A stretch of 64,000 nt of DNA. Origin: Geobacillus thermoleovorans. Its GTDB lineage: Bacteria; Bacillota; Bacilli; Bacillales; Anoxybacillaceae. The translations under genes were made by a program, and so were the position numbers. The notes under the pieces were generated by a model, which was not told the DNA's origin, did not search any database, and saw only the letters and a list, made by a program, of their open reading frames with translations. Below, piece after piece: positions 17,821-25,969 of the stretch; position 1 is the stretch's first letter, and each line of letters begins with the position of its first letter. The stretch spans positions 137,001 through 201,000 of the forward strand of contig NZ_CP014335.1 in assembly GCF_001610955.1 (NCBI RefSeq), written 5' to 3'.

Positions 17821-17886
17821 ATGATTTCCGCGAAAGCACTGGCTGTCGATGAAAAACGAGTAATTGGGGGGAGTGCGGTTAAATAG
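17821..17886 (+). CDS. Possible 21-residue micro-protein or gene remnant
   Basis: ATG 17821 is preceded by a strong GAAGGAGGG at 8 nt and a plausible promoter. The product is 21 residues long and begins MISAKALAVDEKRVIGG. No family is recognised. It could be a real small protein, a leader peptide (a GC-rich hairpin CGGGCC/GGCCCG-like element follows at about 17893-17910), or the 5' end of a decayed gene. The remaining sequence to 18008 holds no other gene. Confidence 0.4.
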   Translation: MISAKALAVDEKRVIGGSAVK

Positions 17887-18008
17887 CAGAATCGGGCCTG
17901 ACGGGCCGAACGGCGGCTTTTTCCGGGATGGAAAGCGAATCGATTGGTAATGAATGGGCGGCGTGGAAGTGAATACGGTGTGCCTGTCGTCTCAATAGGT
18001 ATGGTCGG

Positions 18009-18038
18009 GCGTTCCCGTGTGGGGACGTCTTTTCTTTT
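18009..18038 (+). terminator. Terminator hairpin
   Basis: CGTTCCC/GGGGACG with a 4-nt loop, followed by TCTTTTCTTTTT. It ends the transcript of the 17.8-kb micro-ORF region. Confidence 0.75.
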
Positions 18039-18082
18039 TGCTGTTTTGCAGAAAAAATTTAATTTAAATCAACAATTATTTA

Positions 18083-18111
18083 TTGATAAACGATAAGACG
18101 TTCATTACAAT
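18083..18111 (+). promoter_or_regulatory. Promoter of the DUF2975 gene
   Basis: TTGATA (18083-18088), 17 bp, TACAAT (18106-18111), 31 bp before the start codon. Confidence 0.65.
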
Positions 18112-18142
18112 AAAGTCGAAAACGAGTCAGTGAGGTGTTTCG

Positions 18143-18622
18143 ATGAAACGGGAAACGTTGTTTTTGAAGGCGTCTTTAGTGTTGATCGGCCTTCCGGTTT
18201 TGGCATTGTGCCTATTTTTGGTGCCTGCGCTTGCGAAGGTGGCTGTCAAGCTGGTGCCAACGTTCCCTTGGATCAAGTATTTTGTTTATCTTGTGTTTGA
18301 GGCGTCCGCACTGCCGTTCTACTTCGCTTTGTATCAGGCGTTCCGGTTGTTAGTGTATATTGACCGAAACGACGCGTTTTCCGAGGCGTCGGTGAAAGCG
18401 TTAAAGACGATCAAACATTGCGCCGTCGCCATCAGCGGGCTGCATTTGCTTGTCTTGCCGCTGTTTTACTTGTTCGCCGAGAAAGACGACGCTCCGGGTG
18501 TCATTTTCGTCGGTCTGATTGTGCCGTTTGCGTCGCTTGTCATCGCTGTGTTCGCCGCGGTTTTGCAAAAGCTGCTGCAGCAGGCGATTGAAATCAAACA
18601 AGAAAATGAGTTGACCATTTGA
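18143..18622 (+). CDS. DUF2975 membrane protein (YoaS-like)
   Basis: 159-residue membrane protein with four predicted segments (about residues 8-28, 45-70, 92-112, 122-145) and the DUF2975 pattern FEASALPFYFALYQAFRLL followed by NDAFSEASVKALKTIKHCA. Function is unknown. In B. subtilis the homologue YoaS is encoded next to the small HTH regulator YozG, and the same pairing occurs here with a 10-nt gap, so the regulator probably controls or works with it. Has its own promoter. Confidence 0.85.
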   Translation: MKRETLFLKASLVLIGLPVLALCLFLVPALAKVAVKLVPTFPWIKYFVYLVFEASALPFYFALYQAFRLLVYIDRNDAFSEASVKALKTIKHCAVAISGLHLLVLPLFYLFAEKDDAPGVIFVGLIVPFASLVIAVFAAVLQKLLQQAIEIKQENELTI

Positions 18623-18632
18623 GGTGGATGAC

Positions 18633-18857
18633 ATGCCGATTATCGTGAATCTTGATGTCATGTTGGCGAAGCGGAAGATGAGCGTCACCGAGCTGTCGGA
18701 GAGAGTCGGGATCACGATGGCGAATTTGTCGATCTTGAAAAACGGGAAGGCGAAGGCGATCCGTTTCTCGACGCTCGAAGCCATTTGCAAGGCGCTCGAT
18801 TGCCAGCCCGGGGACATTTTGGAGTATCGAAGTGATGAAGGGGAGTCAAATCCGTGA
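18633..18857 (+). CDS. XRE-family helix-turn-helix regulator (YozG-like)
   Basis: 74-residue DNA-binding protein that is nearly all one HTH domain: LAKRKMSVTELSERVGITM, then NLSILKNGKAKAIRFSTLE, then the usual end CKALDCQPGDILEY. ATG 18633 has GAGGTGG at about 6 nt; an in-frame GTG at 18624 is less well placed. It lies 10 nt after the DUF2975 gene, a pair conserved in Bacilli. Confidence 0.88.
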   Translation: MPIIVNLDVMLAKRKMSVTELSERVGITMANLSILKNGKAKAIRFSTLEAICKALDCQPGDILEYRSDEGESNP

Positions 18858-18873
18858 GTAGGGAGGAGACGGC

Positions 18874-19776
18874 TTGAAAGGGGAGAAACACGAGGCAGCG
18901 GTGAACGAATGCCCACCGTTTTGCCTGATGATAGTCCGGGTGCGCCAGTTTTGTAGAAAATCGTGGCTGATCAAAGCGTTTGTGCAGCTCATTCGCTTCG
19001 GTTGGGCGCAGGCGTTGTCTTGCGTGTTTCCGGTTGTTATTTTTGCCTCATTGGCGCTGACGAAACTCGCGCCGCTCCCTTTGTTGCCGAGGTATGACTG
19101 GCTGCTCATCATTTGCCTGCTCATGCAATGGTGGATGGTGCGGTCAGGGATGGAAACGCGGGATGAACTCAAAGTGATCACCTTGTTCCACGTCATTGGA
19201 CTTGCGCTCGAGCTGTTTAAAGTGCGCATGGGTTCGTGGTCGTATCCGGAAGAGGGGTATACGAAAATCTTTGGCGTGCCCTTGTACAGCGGGTTTATGT
19301 ATGCGAGCGTCGCCAGCTATCTTTGCCAGGCGTGGCGAAGGCTGAAGGTGGAGTTGGTGCAATGGCCGCCGTTTTGGATGGTCGTTCCTCTCGCTTCGGC
19401 GATTTACTTGAATTTTTTCACCCACCATTATTGGGTGGACGTTCGTTGGTGGCTCTCAAGCCTCGTCATGCTTGTCTTTTGGCGGTCATGGGTGACGTAT
19501 GAGGTCGGGGGAGTCCGCTACCGGATGCCGCTTGTTTTGTCCTTTTTGCTGATCGGGTTTTTCATCTGGATCGCGGAAAACATCGCCACCTTTTTTGGCG
19601 CTTGGCAATATCCAAACCAGGTGAAGGCGTGGAGCCTTGTTCATCTTGGGAAGGTGAGTTCGTGGTGTTTGCTTGTTATTGTCAGTTTTCTCATCGTGGC
19701 GACGTTAAAGCAAGTGAAAACAATGGCTGTGACAGGGGCAGTGGAGCGTTCACATGAAGATGGAAAATCGTTGTAA
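18874..19776 (+). CDS. DUF817 integral membrane protein
   Basis: 300-residue polytopic protein with about eight membrane segments. The charged and aromatic motifs ELFKVRMGSWSYPE, FGVPLYSGFMYASVASY and IWIAENIATFFGAWQYPNQ are those of the DUF817 family. Function is unknown. TTG 18874 is supported by GGGAGGAG 7 nt upstream; a GTG at 18901 is an alternative. It may be co-transcribed with the two preceding genes. Confidence 0.82.
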   Translation: MKGEKHEAAVNECPPFCLMIVRVRQFCRKSWLIKAFVQLIRFGWAQALSCVFPVVIFASLALTKLAPLPLLPRYDWLLIICLLMQWWMVRSGMETRDELKVITLFHVIGLALELFKVRMGSWSYPEEGYTKIFGVPLYSGFMYASVASYLCQAWRRLKVELVQWPPFWMVVPLASAIYLNFFTHHYWVDVRWWLSSLVMLVFWRSWVTYEVGGVRYRMPLVLSFLLIGFFIWIAENIATFFGAWQYPNQVKAWSLVHLGKVSSWCLLVIVSFLIVATLKQVKTMAVTGAVERSHEDGKSL

Positions 19777-19822
19777 GCCGAGCAGGGCGGGGATTTGGCT
19801 GGTCGTTGCTCGGCTTTTTCCT
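19775..19822 (+). terminator. Terminator after the DUF817 gene
   Basis: AAGCCGAGCA/TGCTCGGCTT stem with a loop of about 25 nt and a T-run, ending just before the convergent DinB gene. Confidence 0.75.
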
Positions 19823-19840
19823 TGATGAGCCGCCCGCTCC

Positions 19841-20326
19841 TCACGGAAGCTGTGCCTTGATTTCTTCCATTTGCGCGAGGTGGCGCTGTTCATGATAGCC
19901 GACAAATTCCACCCATTGCTTCAAATTCAGTGGCCCAAAAATTGGATGCGGGAACGATTTGGCTTCCAAGTCAGCCGGGTTGGCTTGCTCCGTGATTTGG
20001 CGCAACCGCTGCCGCGATTGGCGTAATTTTTCTTCCAGTTCGTGTCGAGTGAAAAAGCGGTCGCTCGGGCGGGCGAAATCAGGCGCCTCCACTTTTTTCG
20101 AACGATCAACGGTCAAGTGGATCGGTTTCTCCTCGACCGGTTGGCTCTCGCCATGCTTTAATGTATGGGCGATCATGGATGTGATCGATGTTTCGATTAA
20201 GTACAGGTGTTCGAGCACTTGGGCGATCGTCCAACTTCCGTCCGCCACTCGGGTGTTCAGCTGTTCGTCCGACAGCCCGGAAACGCTTTTGATCAGCTGT
20301 TGGCGCACTTGCTCATTATGATCCAT
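19841..20326 (-). CDS. DinB/YfiT-like putative metal-dependent hydrolase
   Basis: 161-residue four-helix-bundle protein of the DinB superfamily. The expected metal-binding histidines are present: VLEHLYLIE near residue 38 and GYHEQRHLAQMEE near 148. B. subtilis YfiT is the nearest known relative and its substrate is unknown; some family members are bacillithiol-dependent transferases. The start at 20326 is chosen because GAGGG lies 7 nt upstream; adjacent in-frame ATGs extend only a few residues. Confidence 0.85.
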   Translation of the reverse strand: MDHNEQVRQQLIKSVSGLSDEQLNTRVADGSWTIAQVLEHLYLIETSITSMIAHTLKHGESQPVEEKPIHLTVDRSKKVEAPDFARPSDRFFTRHELEEKLRQSRQRLRQITEQANPADLEAKSFPHPIFGPLNLKQWVEFVGYHEQRHLAQMEEIKAQLP

Positions 20327-20378
20327 CATGTTTCCCTCATTTCGATGTAGATTTGGTTTCATCGTACGATAAGGAAGA

Positions 20379-21131
20379 TCAACCGTAAAGCCGTTTTGTG
20401 TTCGCCGTGATCATGGTTTTGACTTGTTCGATATCTCGGCCATAGTGTGCCGCCACGGCTCGCGCGGAGTCCAATAGCCATAACGGCGTCGTCAGTTTTC
20501 CGGCAAACGGGCCTGCAAACGGCCATGGGCCATCGGTTTCAAGGAGCAGCTGCTCGATGGGAACGAGGGATAACAGCTGCTTGTCGCGCTCGCGGTAGCA
20601 CACTTCCGGCGTGATGGAGATGTAGTAGCCGCATTGGACGATTTGTTTGACCACGGCAGGCTCGGCCTTCAGCCAGTGGAAATGGGCTTGTCGGACGCCA
20701 GCTTGCTGCAAGATGGCCAAGGCGGTTTCGGCGCGGTCGTAGACGGCGTGAAGGGCGAGCGGCAAGGAGGCATCCGCGGCGATGGCCGCGATTTCGGTTA
20801 ATCGTTCTTGATACGCGGGCAGCTTGGCGCATGCTTCCGCTGAATAGTATGGCAGCCCGACTTCGCCGATGGCGGCGAGCAGCGGCCGCTCTTGCTTGAC
20901 AAGCTCTGTCCATTCGTTCCAATCGGCTTCGCTTGGCAGCGGTTGCTCGGGATGAAAACCGATGGCGGCGTAGACGAAGGAAGGGAATCGCTGTTTCAAC
21001 TCGAGCGTTCGGCAGCTGGAGCGCAAATCGGTGGATACGGCGACGACGCCGGTGATGCCCGCTTCTTGCCAACGGTTGATTTGTTCATCGATGTCCGTGT
21101 ACTGGTCGAGATGAATATGAGCGTCGATCAT
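20379..21131 (-). CDS. TatD-family metal-dependent hydrolase
   Basis: 250-residue amidohydrolase-fold protein. Metal motifs are visible: IDAHIHLD at the N-terminus, GFHPEQP near 60, GEVGLPYY near 89, ALHAVYD near 127, HFHW near 150 and LLETDGPWP near 198. Family members are DNases or of unknown specificity. This one lacks part of the canonical TatD HxR loop, so the substrate is open. It lies 52 nt upstream of the DinB gene on the same strand. Confidence 0.87.
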   Translation of the reverse strand: MIDAHIHLDQYTDIDEQINRWQEAGITGVVAVSTDLRSSCRTLELKQRFPSFVYAAIGFHPEQPLPSEADWNEWTELVKQERPLLAAIGEVGLPYYSAEACAKLPAYQERLTEIAAIAADASLPLALHAVYDRAETALAILQQAGVRQAHFHWLKAEPAVVKQIVQCGYYISITPEVCYRERDKQLLSLVPIEQLLLETDGPWPFAGPFAGKLTTPLWLLDSARAVAAHYGRDIEQVKTMITANTKRLYG

Positions 21132-21188
21132 CCACAGCGACCTCCCCTGTCCTTTTTGCCGTCCCGCTGGCTGAGGCTTTTCGCCTTT

Positions 21189-22562
21189 TCATCCCCATTC
21201 CTTATCAATCTGGTACTTGCGGATGCGGTATTGCAAGTTTTGTCGGCTCAAACCAAGCGCTTTGGCCGTTTTGGTGATGTTGAAGCCGTGATGCTGCAGC
21301 GCCTTGCGGATGTAGTAAATTTCGACTTCTTCCATGTATTTGTCAAGAGGCAAAATGTCTTCCGTATCAAATAAAAAGTCCGTTTTCGTTTCGTCGGGCG
21401 CCAGCTTGGCTCGAAAAGGGGCAGGCAGATGGGCGAGGGTGATGGTTTGTTCTTGTTCCATCGTCGCCATCGTTTCCAAAATGACGGCCTCAAGCTCGCG
21501 CACGTTGCCGGGCCAGCTGTAAGCAAGAAACGCCTCTTGCACGTCATCGCCGAGTCCTTCGACATGTAGGCCATAGCGCTCGTTGCCTTGACGGATGAAA
21601 TGGATAGCGAGCGGCAAAATGTCCTCTTTCCGTTCGCGCAACGGCGGCAGGACGATGCAGTGGACGGCAATTTGGTAGTAAAGCGATTTGATCAATTCTC
21701 CGTTTTGGACCGCGTCAATCGGGTCGCCGCTTGTCGAGGCGATGAGGCGAACGTCCGCACGAACCGGTTCTTGGCCATGGGCGCGGACAAACTGTTTTTC
21801 TTGCAGGAAACGGGCAAGTTTTTGTTGAAGCGGCAGGCTTAACGAGTCAATATCGTCAAGCAGGACGGTGCCGCCGTCCGCTTGTTCAAACAAGCCGGGC
21901 TGGATCTCGCCGTCTTCTTCGCTGCCAAACAGCATCGTTTCCATCCAATCGTCCGGAAGCGACAAACACGTTTGCGCAAAAAACGGCTTAGCTCGCCGTT
22001 CGCTTTCGTGGTGAATGCAGGAAGCGAGCAAGTCTTTTCCTGTCCCTTTCTCCCCAATGAGCAGCACAGACGCCTCGGAGCGGGCGGCATGACGAGCAAG
22101 GCGGATGGCCTTTTGCATGGCTTCGCTTTGGCCGATGATGTCTGCAAACGTGCGACCGGCTTCACCGCGTTGGTGGTGCTCTTGGATCAGCTTGCGGAAT
22201 TTGGTGATGTCTTTGGCGATTTCCACGGCGCCGATGATGCGCCCGTCTTTTTGCAGCGGGTGTGTTTGATTGACCGTTGTCACGGCTTGTCCTTTGTTAT
22301 TGAAATAGGTTTGCTGCTTGTTCAGAATGCTTTCACCGGTGCGCAGCGCTTCAAGCAATGTGCTCGGCTGCTCCGGGTTGAAGCGGAAGACGTCCAAAAT
22401 GTTTTTATCGAGCACGTCCTCGATGTTCATACCCTCGATGTCCCGCATTTTCCGGTTGTAAATGACGGTTTTCCCATGTTGATCGACCGCATGGACGCCA
22501 AGGTCGATCATTTCGAGAATTTGCTCATACATTGATAAAAGCGTTTCCATATCCCGGTTCAC
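21189..22562 (-). CDS. RocR-like arginine-catabolism regulator lacking GAFTGA
   Basis: 457 residues: PAS domain (about 10-120; GVHAVDQHGKTVIYNRKM), AAA+ domain (about 145-370) and C-terminal Fis-type HTH (about 410-455; NITKTAKALGLSRQNLQYRI). It aligns with B. subtilis RocR and is divergent from rocE. The AAA+ core is degenerate. Walker A is GEKGTGKD and Walker B VLLDDIDSL. The GAFTGA loop is missing (LFGSEEDGEIQPGLFEQ), and the arginine-finger stretch reads IKSLYYQI instead of RxDLYYRL. It is thus unlikely to activate sigma-54 and may act like TyrR on sigma-A promoters. GTG 22562 has AGAGAGGTG upstream; the frame extends to 22877 but without a ribosome site. Confidence 0.85.
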   Translation of the reverse strand: MNRDMETLLSMYEQILEMIDLGVHAVDQHGKTVIYNRKMRDIEGMNIEDVLDKNILDVFRFNPEQPSTLLEALRTGESILNKQQTYFNNKGQAVTTVNQTHPLQKDGRIIGAVEIAKDITKFRKLIQEHHQRGEAGRTFADIIGQSEAMQKAIRLARHAARSEASVLLIGEKGTGKDLLASCIHHESERRAKPFFAQTCLSLPDDWMETMLFGSEEDGEIQPGLFEQADGGTVLLDDIDSLSLPLQQKLARFLQEKQFVRAHGQEPVRADVRLIASTSGDPIDAVQNGELIKSLYYQIAVHCIVLPPLRERKEDILPLAIHFIRQGNERYGLHVEGLGDDVQEAFLAYSWPGNVRELEAVILETMATMEQEQTITLAHLPAPFRAKLAPDETKTDFLFDTEDILPLDKYMEEVEIYYIRKALQHHGFNITKTAKALGLSRQNLQYRIRKYQIDKEWG

Positions 22563-22653
22563 GATCAGCACCTCTCTTTTTTGTATTATAGCATAAGGTG
22601 GACGGGAGACAGGAAGGGAAAGAAAGATGTGAAAAAATTTTTTGCTAAATATA

Positions 22654-22682
22654 TTGAAAATAGAAAAAAATAATTTCATAAT
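22654..22682 (+). promoter_or_regulatory. Candidate sigma-A promoter of rocE
   Basis: TTGAAA (22654-22659), 17 bp, CATAAT (22677-22682). The same hexamers and spacing recur before rocA. A TTTTGCATAA element at 22716-22725 resembles a -12 box, but no GG exists at the -24 position, so a sigma-54 promoter is not supported. Confidence 0.5.
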
Positions 22683-22797
22683 AAAGTTGTAATACATTAT
22701 AAATTGAAAAATAATTTTGCATAAAAGGAGGTTGCTATTCGTTTGATAAAAATGTAAGCGATTGCGGAATCTATCATAGAGAGGGGAGAGTTTTCGG

Positions 22798-24210
22798 ATG
22801 CAACCAGTGCAAGAACTGAAACGAGAGCTAAAAAGCAGGCATTTATTTATGATCGCGCTAGGCGGAGTGATCGGCACCGGTTTGTTTTTAGGATCGGGTT
22901 ATACGATTCATGAGGCGGGGCCAGGAGGGGCCGTCGTTGCTTATCTTTTTGGCGGATTGGTTATGTATTTGACCATGCTTTCGTTAGGAGAATTGGCCGT
23001 GAGAATTCCTGATGCCGGGTCGTATCAGACGTATGCGACGAAATTCATCTCGCCGGCAGTGGGGTATTGCATCGGTTGGCTGTCATGGCTGAACTGGTCG
23101 GTGACGGTCGGCATCGAGCTGCTCACGGTCAGCATTTTGATGAAGCGATGGTTTCCTGATGTGCCGACATGGGTGTTTTGTGCGGTCTTCGCTTTGCTCT
23201 TGTTTTTGATCAACGCCTTGTCTGTCAAAGGATTTGGCGAGGTGGAGTTTTGGTTTTCGAGCATCAAGGTGCTGACGGTGATCGCCTTTATTGTTCTTGG
23301 TCTGGCGGCGATGTTCGGAGTCATCCATATGAAAAATGGACAACCTGCTCCGTTTTTCTCGAACTTTACAGACCATGGGGGCTTGTTTCCAAATGGGTTT
23401 TGGGCGATCTTTACGACGATGATCCTCGTGAACTTTTCGTTCCAGGGGACGGAATTGGTCGGCGTGGCGGCAGGGGAAAGCCGCGAGCCGGAAAAAACGG
23501 TGCCGGTTGCGTTGCGCAACACCGTATGGCGCATTTTGATCTTCTTTATTTTGGCCATTTTTGTGCTGGCTGGTTTGTTTCCGTGGGAGAAAGCCGGCGT
23601 TGTGGAAAGCCCGTTTGTTGAGGTGTTTGACAACATTGGCATTCCGTATGCAGCCGATATCATGAACTTTGTCATCATTACCGCGGTGCTGTCGGTGGCC
23701 AACTCGGGCTTATATGCGACATCGCGCGTCCTCTGGTCGATGTCGCGCCAAGGCATGGTCACTCCGTTTTTCAGCAAGCTATCGAAACGCGGCGTGCCCA
23801 TCAATGCGCTTATTGCCAGCATTGCCATCGGCTGCTTGTCTCTGTTGTGCAGCGTGTATGCGGAAGATACGGTGTACGTCTGGCTGACGGCGATCGCCGG
23901 ATTTGGCGCCGTCACGGTGTGGGCTTCCATCGCGCTGTCAAGCTATTTCGGCCGGAAAGCGTTTTTGCGCGAAGGCGGCGATGTGCGCGATCTGAAATAC
24001 AGGACGCCGTTGTATCCGTTCGTGCCGCTGGCCGCGTTTGCGTTGAATATGGCGACGATCATCGGACTGGCCTTTATCCCAGATCAACGGATCGCGCTTT
24101 ACTGCGGCATTCCGTTTTTGCTCGCTTGCTACGGGTACTACCACCTTGTGGCGAAAAAACGGGTTCAGCCCCTAGCCGCAGAAGAAGGGGAGCTCAAGGC
24201 CGCCAAGTAA
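22798..24210 (+). CDS. rocE: Amino-acid permease, RocE-like (arginine/ornithine)
   Basis: 470-residue APC-family transporter with 12 predicted membrane segments. The family signature is strong: LKSRHLFMIALGGVIGTGLFLGSG in segment 1, AGPGGAVVAYL in segment 2 and FQGTELVGVAAGESREPEK in segment 6. Placement between a RocR-like regulator and rocA-rocD indicates uptake of arginine, ornithine or citrulline. ATG 22798 follows GAGGGGAGAG. It has its own promoter and ends 95 bp before rocA. Confidence 0.88.
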   Translation: MQPVQELKRELKSRHLFMIALGGVIGTGLFLGSGYTIHEAGPGGAVVAYLFGGLVMYLTMLSLGELAVRIPDAGSYQTYATKFISPAVGYCIGWLSWLNWSVTVGIELLTVSILMKRWFPDVPTWVFCAVFALLLFLINALSVKGFGEVEFWFSSIKVLTVIAFIVLGLAAMFGVIHMKNGQPAPFFSNFTDHGGLFPNGFWAIFTTMILVNFSFQGTELVGVAAGESREPEKTVPVALRNTVWRILIFFILAIFVLAGLFPWEKAGVVESPFVEVFDNIGIPYAADIMNFVIITAVLSVANSGLYATSRVLWSMSRQGMVTPFFSKLSKRGVPINALIASIAIGCLSLLCSVYAEDTVYVWLTAIAGFGAVTVWASIALSSYFGRKAFLREGGDVRDLKYRTPLYPFVPLAAFALNMATIIGLAFIPDQRIALYCGIPFLLACYGYYHLVAKKRVQPLAAEEGELKAAK

Positions 24211-24216
24211 AAACAA

Positions 24217-24245
24217 TTGAAAAAAGCCATAATCATTTGCATAAT
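24217..24245 (+). promoter_or_regulatory. Candidate sigma-A promoter of rocA
   Basis: TTGAAA (24217-24222), 17 bp, CATAAT (24240-24245), identical in hexamers and spacing to the rocE promoter. The shared downstream motif TTTGCATAA overlaps the -10. The -24 GG required for sigma-54 is CC here. Confidence 0.5.
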
Positions 24246-24305
24246 ATAACTATGAAACCGTTTTATAACGAAAAATTTTTTTGCCTTTAAAAGGAGGATG
24301 ACCAA

Positions 24306-25853
24306 ATGGTGCAGCCGTACAGACACGAACCGCTCACCGACTTTACCGTAGAAGCAAACCGTGAGGCGTTTTTAGCGGCGCTCAAAAAAGTGGAATCGGA
24401 GCTTGGGCGCGATTATCCGCTTGTGATCGGCGGCGAGCGGGTGATGACGGAGGACAAAATCATTTCGATCAATCCGGCGAACAAAACGGAAGTGGTCGGC
24501 CGGGTGGCGAAAGCGAACAAAGAGCTGGCGGAGCGGGCGATGAAAACCGCTGATGAGGCGTTCCGCACTTGGAGCCGGACAAGTCCGGAAGCGCGGGCCG
24601 ATATTTTGTTCAGGGCGGCGGCGATCGTGCGCCGGCGCAAGCACGAGTTTTCCGCTTGGCTGGTGAAAGAAGCAGGCAAACCGTGGCGCGAAGCGGACGC
24701 CGATACCGCGGAAGCGATTGACTTTATGGAATATTACGGCCGGCAAATGTTGAAGTTGAAAGACGGCATTCCGGTCGAAAGCCGTCCGGGGGAAACGAAC
24801 CGCTTTTTCTATATCCCGCTTGGCGTCGGCGTCGTCATTTCACCGTGGAACTTCCCGTTTGCTATTATGGCGGGGACAACGGTCGCTTCGCTTGTGACGG
24901 GCAATACGGTGCTGCTGAAACCGGCGAGCGCAACGCCGGTCGTGGCGTATAAATTTGTGGAAGTGTTGGAAGAAGCGGGGCTTCCGGCTGGTGTATTGAA
25001 CTATATCCCGGGCAGCGGCGCGGAAGTCGGCGACTATTTGGTTGACCATCCGCGCACAAGATTTATCAGCTTCACCGGATCACGGGATGTCGGCATCCGC
25101 ATTTATGAGCGGGCAGCGAAAGTGCACCCAGGGCAAATTTGGCTGAAGCGGGTCATCGCGGAAATGGGCGGCAAAGACGCCATCGTTGTGGACAAGGAAG
25201 CCGACCTGGAACTGGCGGCGCAATCGATTGTCGCGTCGGCGTTTGGCTTTTCGGGGCAAAAATGTTCGGCGTGCTCGCGCGCGATCATCGTCGAAGATGT
25301 GTATGATCAAGTGCTCAGCCGCGTCGTCGAGCTGACAAAGCAGCTTAACGTCGGCGACCCGGCGGAGCAAGCGACGTTTATGGGGCCGGTGATCGACCAA
25401 AACGCGTACAACAAAATTATGGAATATATCGAGATCGGAAAACAGGAAGGCCGTCTCATGACGGGCGGGGAAGGAGACGATGCAAAGGGCTTCTTCATCC
25501 AGCCGACAGTGTTTGCTGATGTCGACCCGAACGCGCGCATCATGCAGGAGGAAATTTTCGGACCGGTCGTGGCGTTTGCGAAAGCGCGCGACTTTGACCA
25601 TGCTCTTGAGATCGCGAACAACACCGAATACGGTCTGACAGGAGCCGTCATTTCGCGCAACCGGGCGAATCTCGAAAAAGCGCGGCACGAGTTCCATGTT
25701 GGCAACTTGTACTTCAACCGCGGCTGCACAGGGGCCATTGTCGGCTATCAGCCGTTTGGCGGCTTTAACATGTCAGGCACCGACTCGAAAGCTGGCGGCC
25801 CGGACTATTTGATTCTCCATATGCAAGCGAAAACCGTATCGGAAATGTTTTAA
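24306..25853 (+). CDS. rocA: 1-Pyrroline-5-carboxylate dehydrogenase
   Basis: Oxidises pyrroline-5-carboxylate (glutamate semialdehyde) to glutamate with NAD, the shared last step of arginine, ornithine and proline breakdown. 515 residues, the usual length of the RocA/PutC group. Catalytic Cys lies in [13 protein letters not shown] (about residue 320), general base Glu in [11 protein letters not shown] (about 286), NAD-binding region [13 protein letters not shown] (about 180). AAAGGAGGATG precedes the ATG. It is followed by a terminator-like hairpin and rocD. Confidence 0.95.
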   Translation: MVQPYRHEPLTDFTVEANREAFLAALKKVESELGRDYPLVIGGERVMTEDKIISINPANKTEVVGRVAKANKELAERAMKTADEAFRTWSRTSPEARADILFRAAAIVRRRKHEFSAWLVKEAGKPWREADADTAEAIDFMEYYGRQMLKLKDGIPVESRPGETNRFFYIPLGVGVVISPWNFPFAIMAGTTVASLVTGNTVLLKPASATPVVAYKFVEVLEEAGLPAGVLNYIPGSGAEVGDYLVDHPRTRFISFTGSRDVGIRIYERAAKVHPGQIWLKRVIAEMGGKDAIVVDKEADLELAAQSIVASAFGFSGQKCSACSRAIIVEDVYDQVLSRVVELTKQLNVGDPAEQATFMGPVIDQNAYNKIMEYIEIGKQEGRLMTGGEGDDAKGFFIQPTVFADVDPNARIMQEEIFGPVVAFAKARDFDHALEIANNTEYGLTGAVISRNRANLEKARHEFHVGNLYFNRGCTGAIVGYQPFGGFNMSGTDSKAGGPDYLILHMQAKTVSEMF

Positions 25854-25858
25854 TGGCG

Positions 25859-25882
25859 GGGCGGCCGCAGCCGCCCTTTTCC
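25859..25882 (+). terminator. Terminator or attenuator between rocA and rocD
   Basis: GGGCGGC/GCCGCCC with a 4-nt loop and TTTTCC tail, 5 bp after the rocA stop. The rocD start follows 87 bp later without a clear promoter, so the hairpin may only reduce downstream transcription. Confidence 0.65.
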
Positions 25883-25969
25883 TGTAATGGAACGTTGGTC
25901 CGTCAATCGTCGGATGAAGGCAAACGTTGTCCGTGAAGGTGGAGAGTGAGGAAAAAAGGGGGGATTTTG

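Noticed and set aside
22700..22726. Sigma-54 promoter for rocE around TTTTGCATAA
   Set aside because: The invariant GG of the -24 box is missing at the required distance; the same holds for rocA at 24226-24242.
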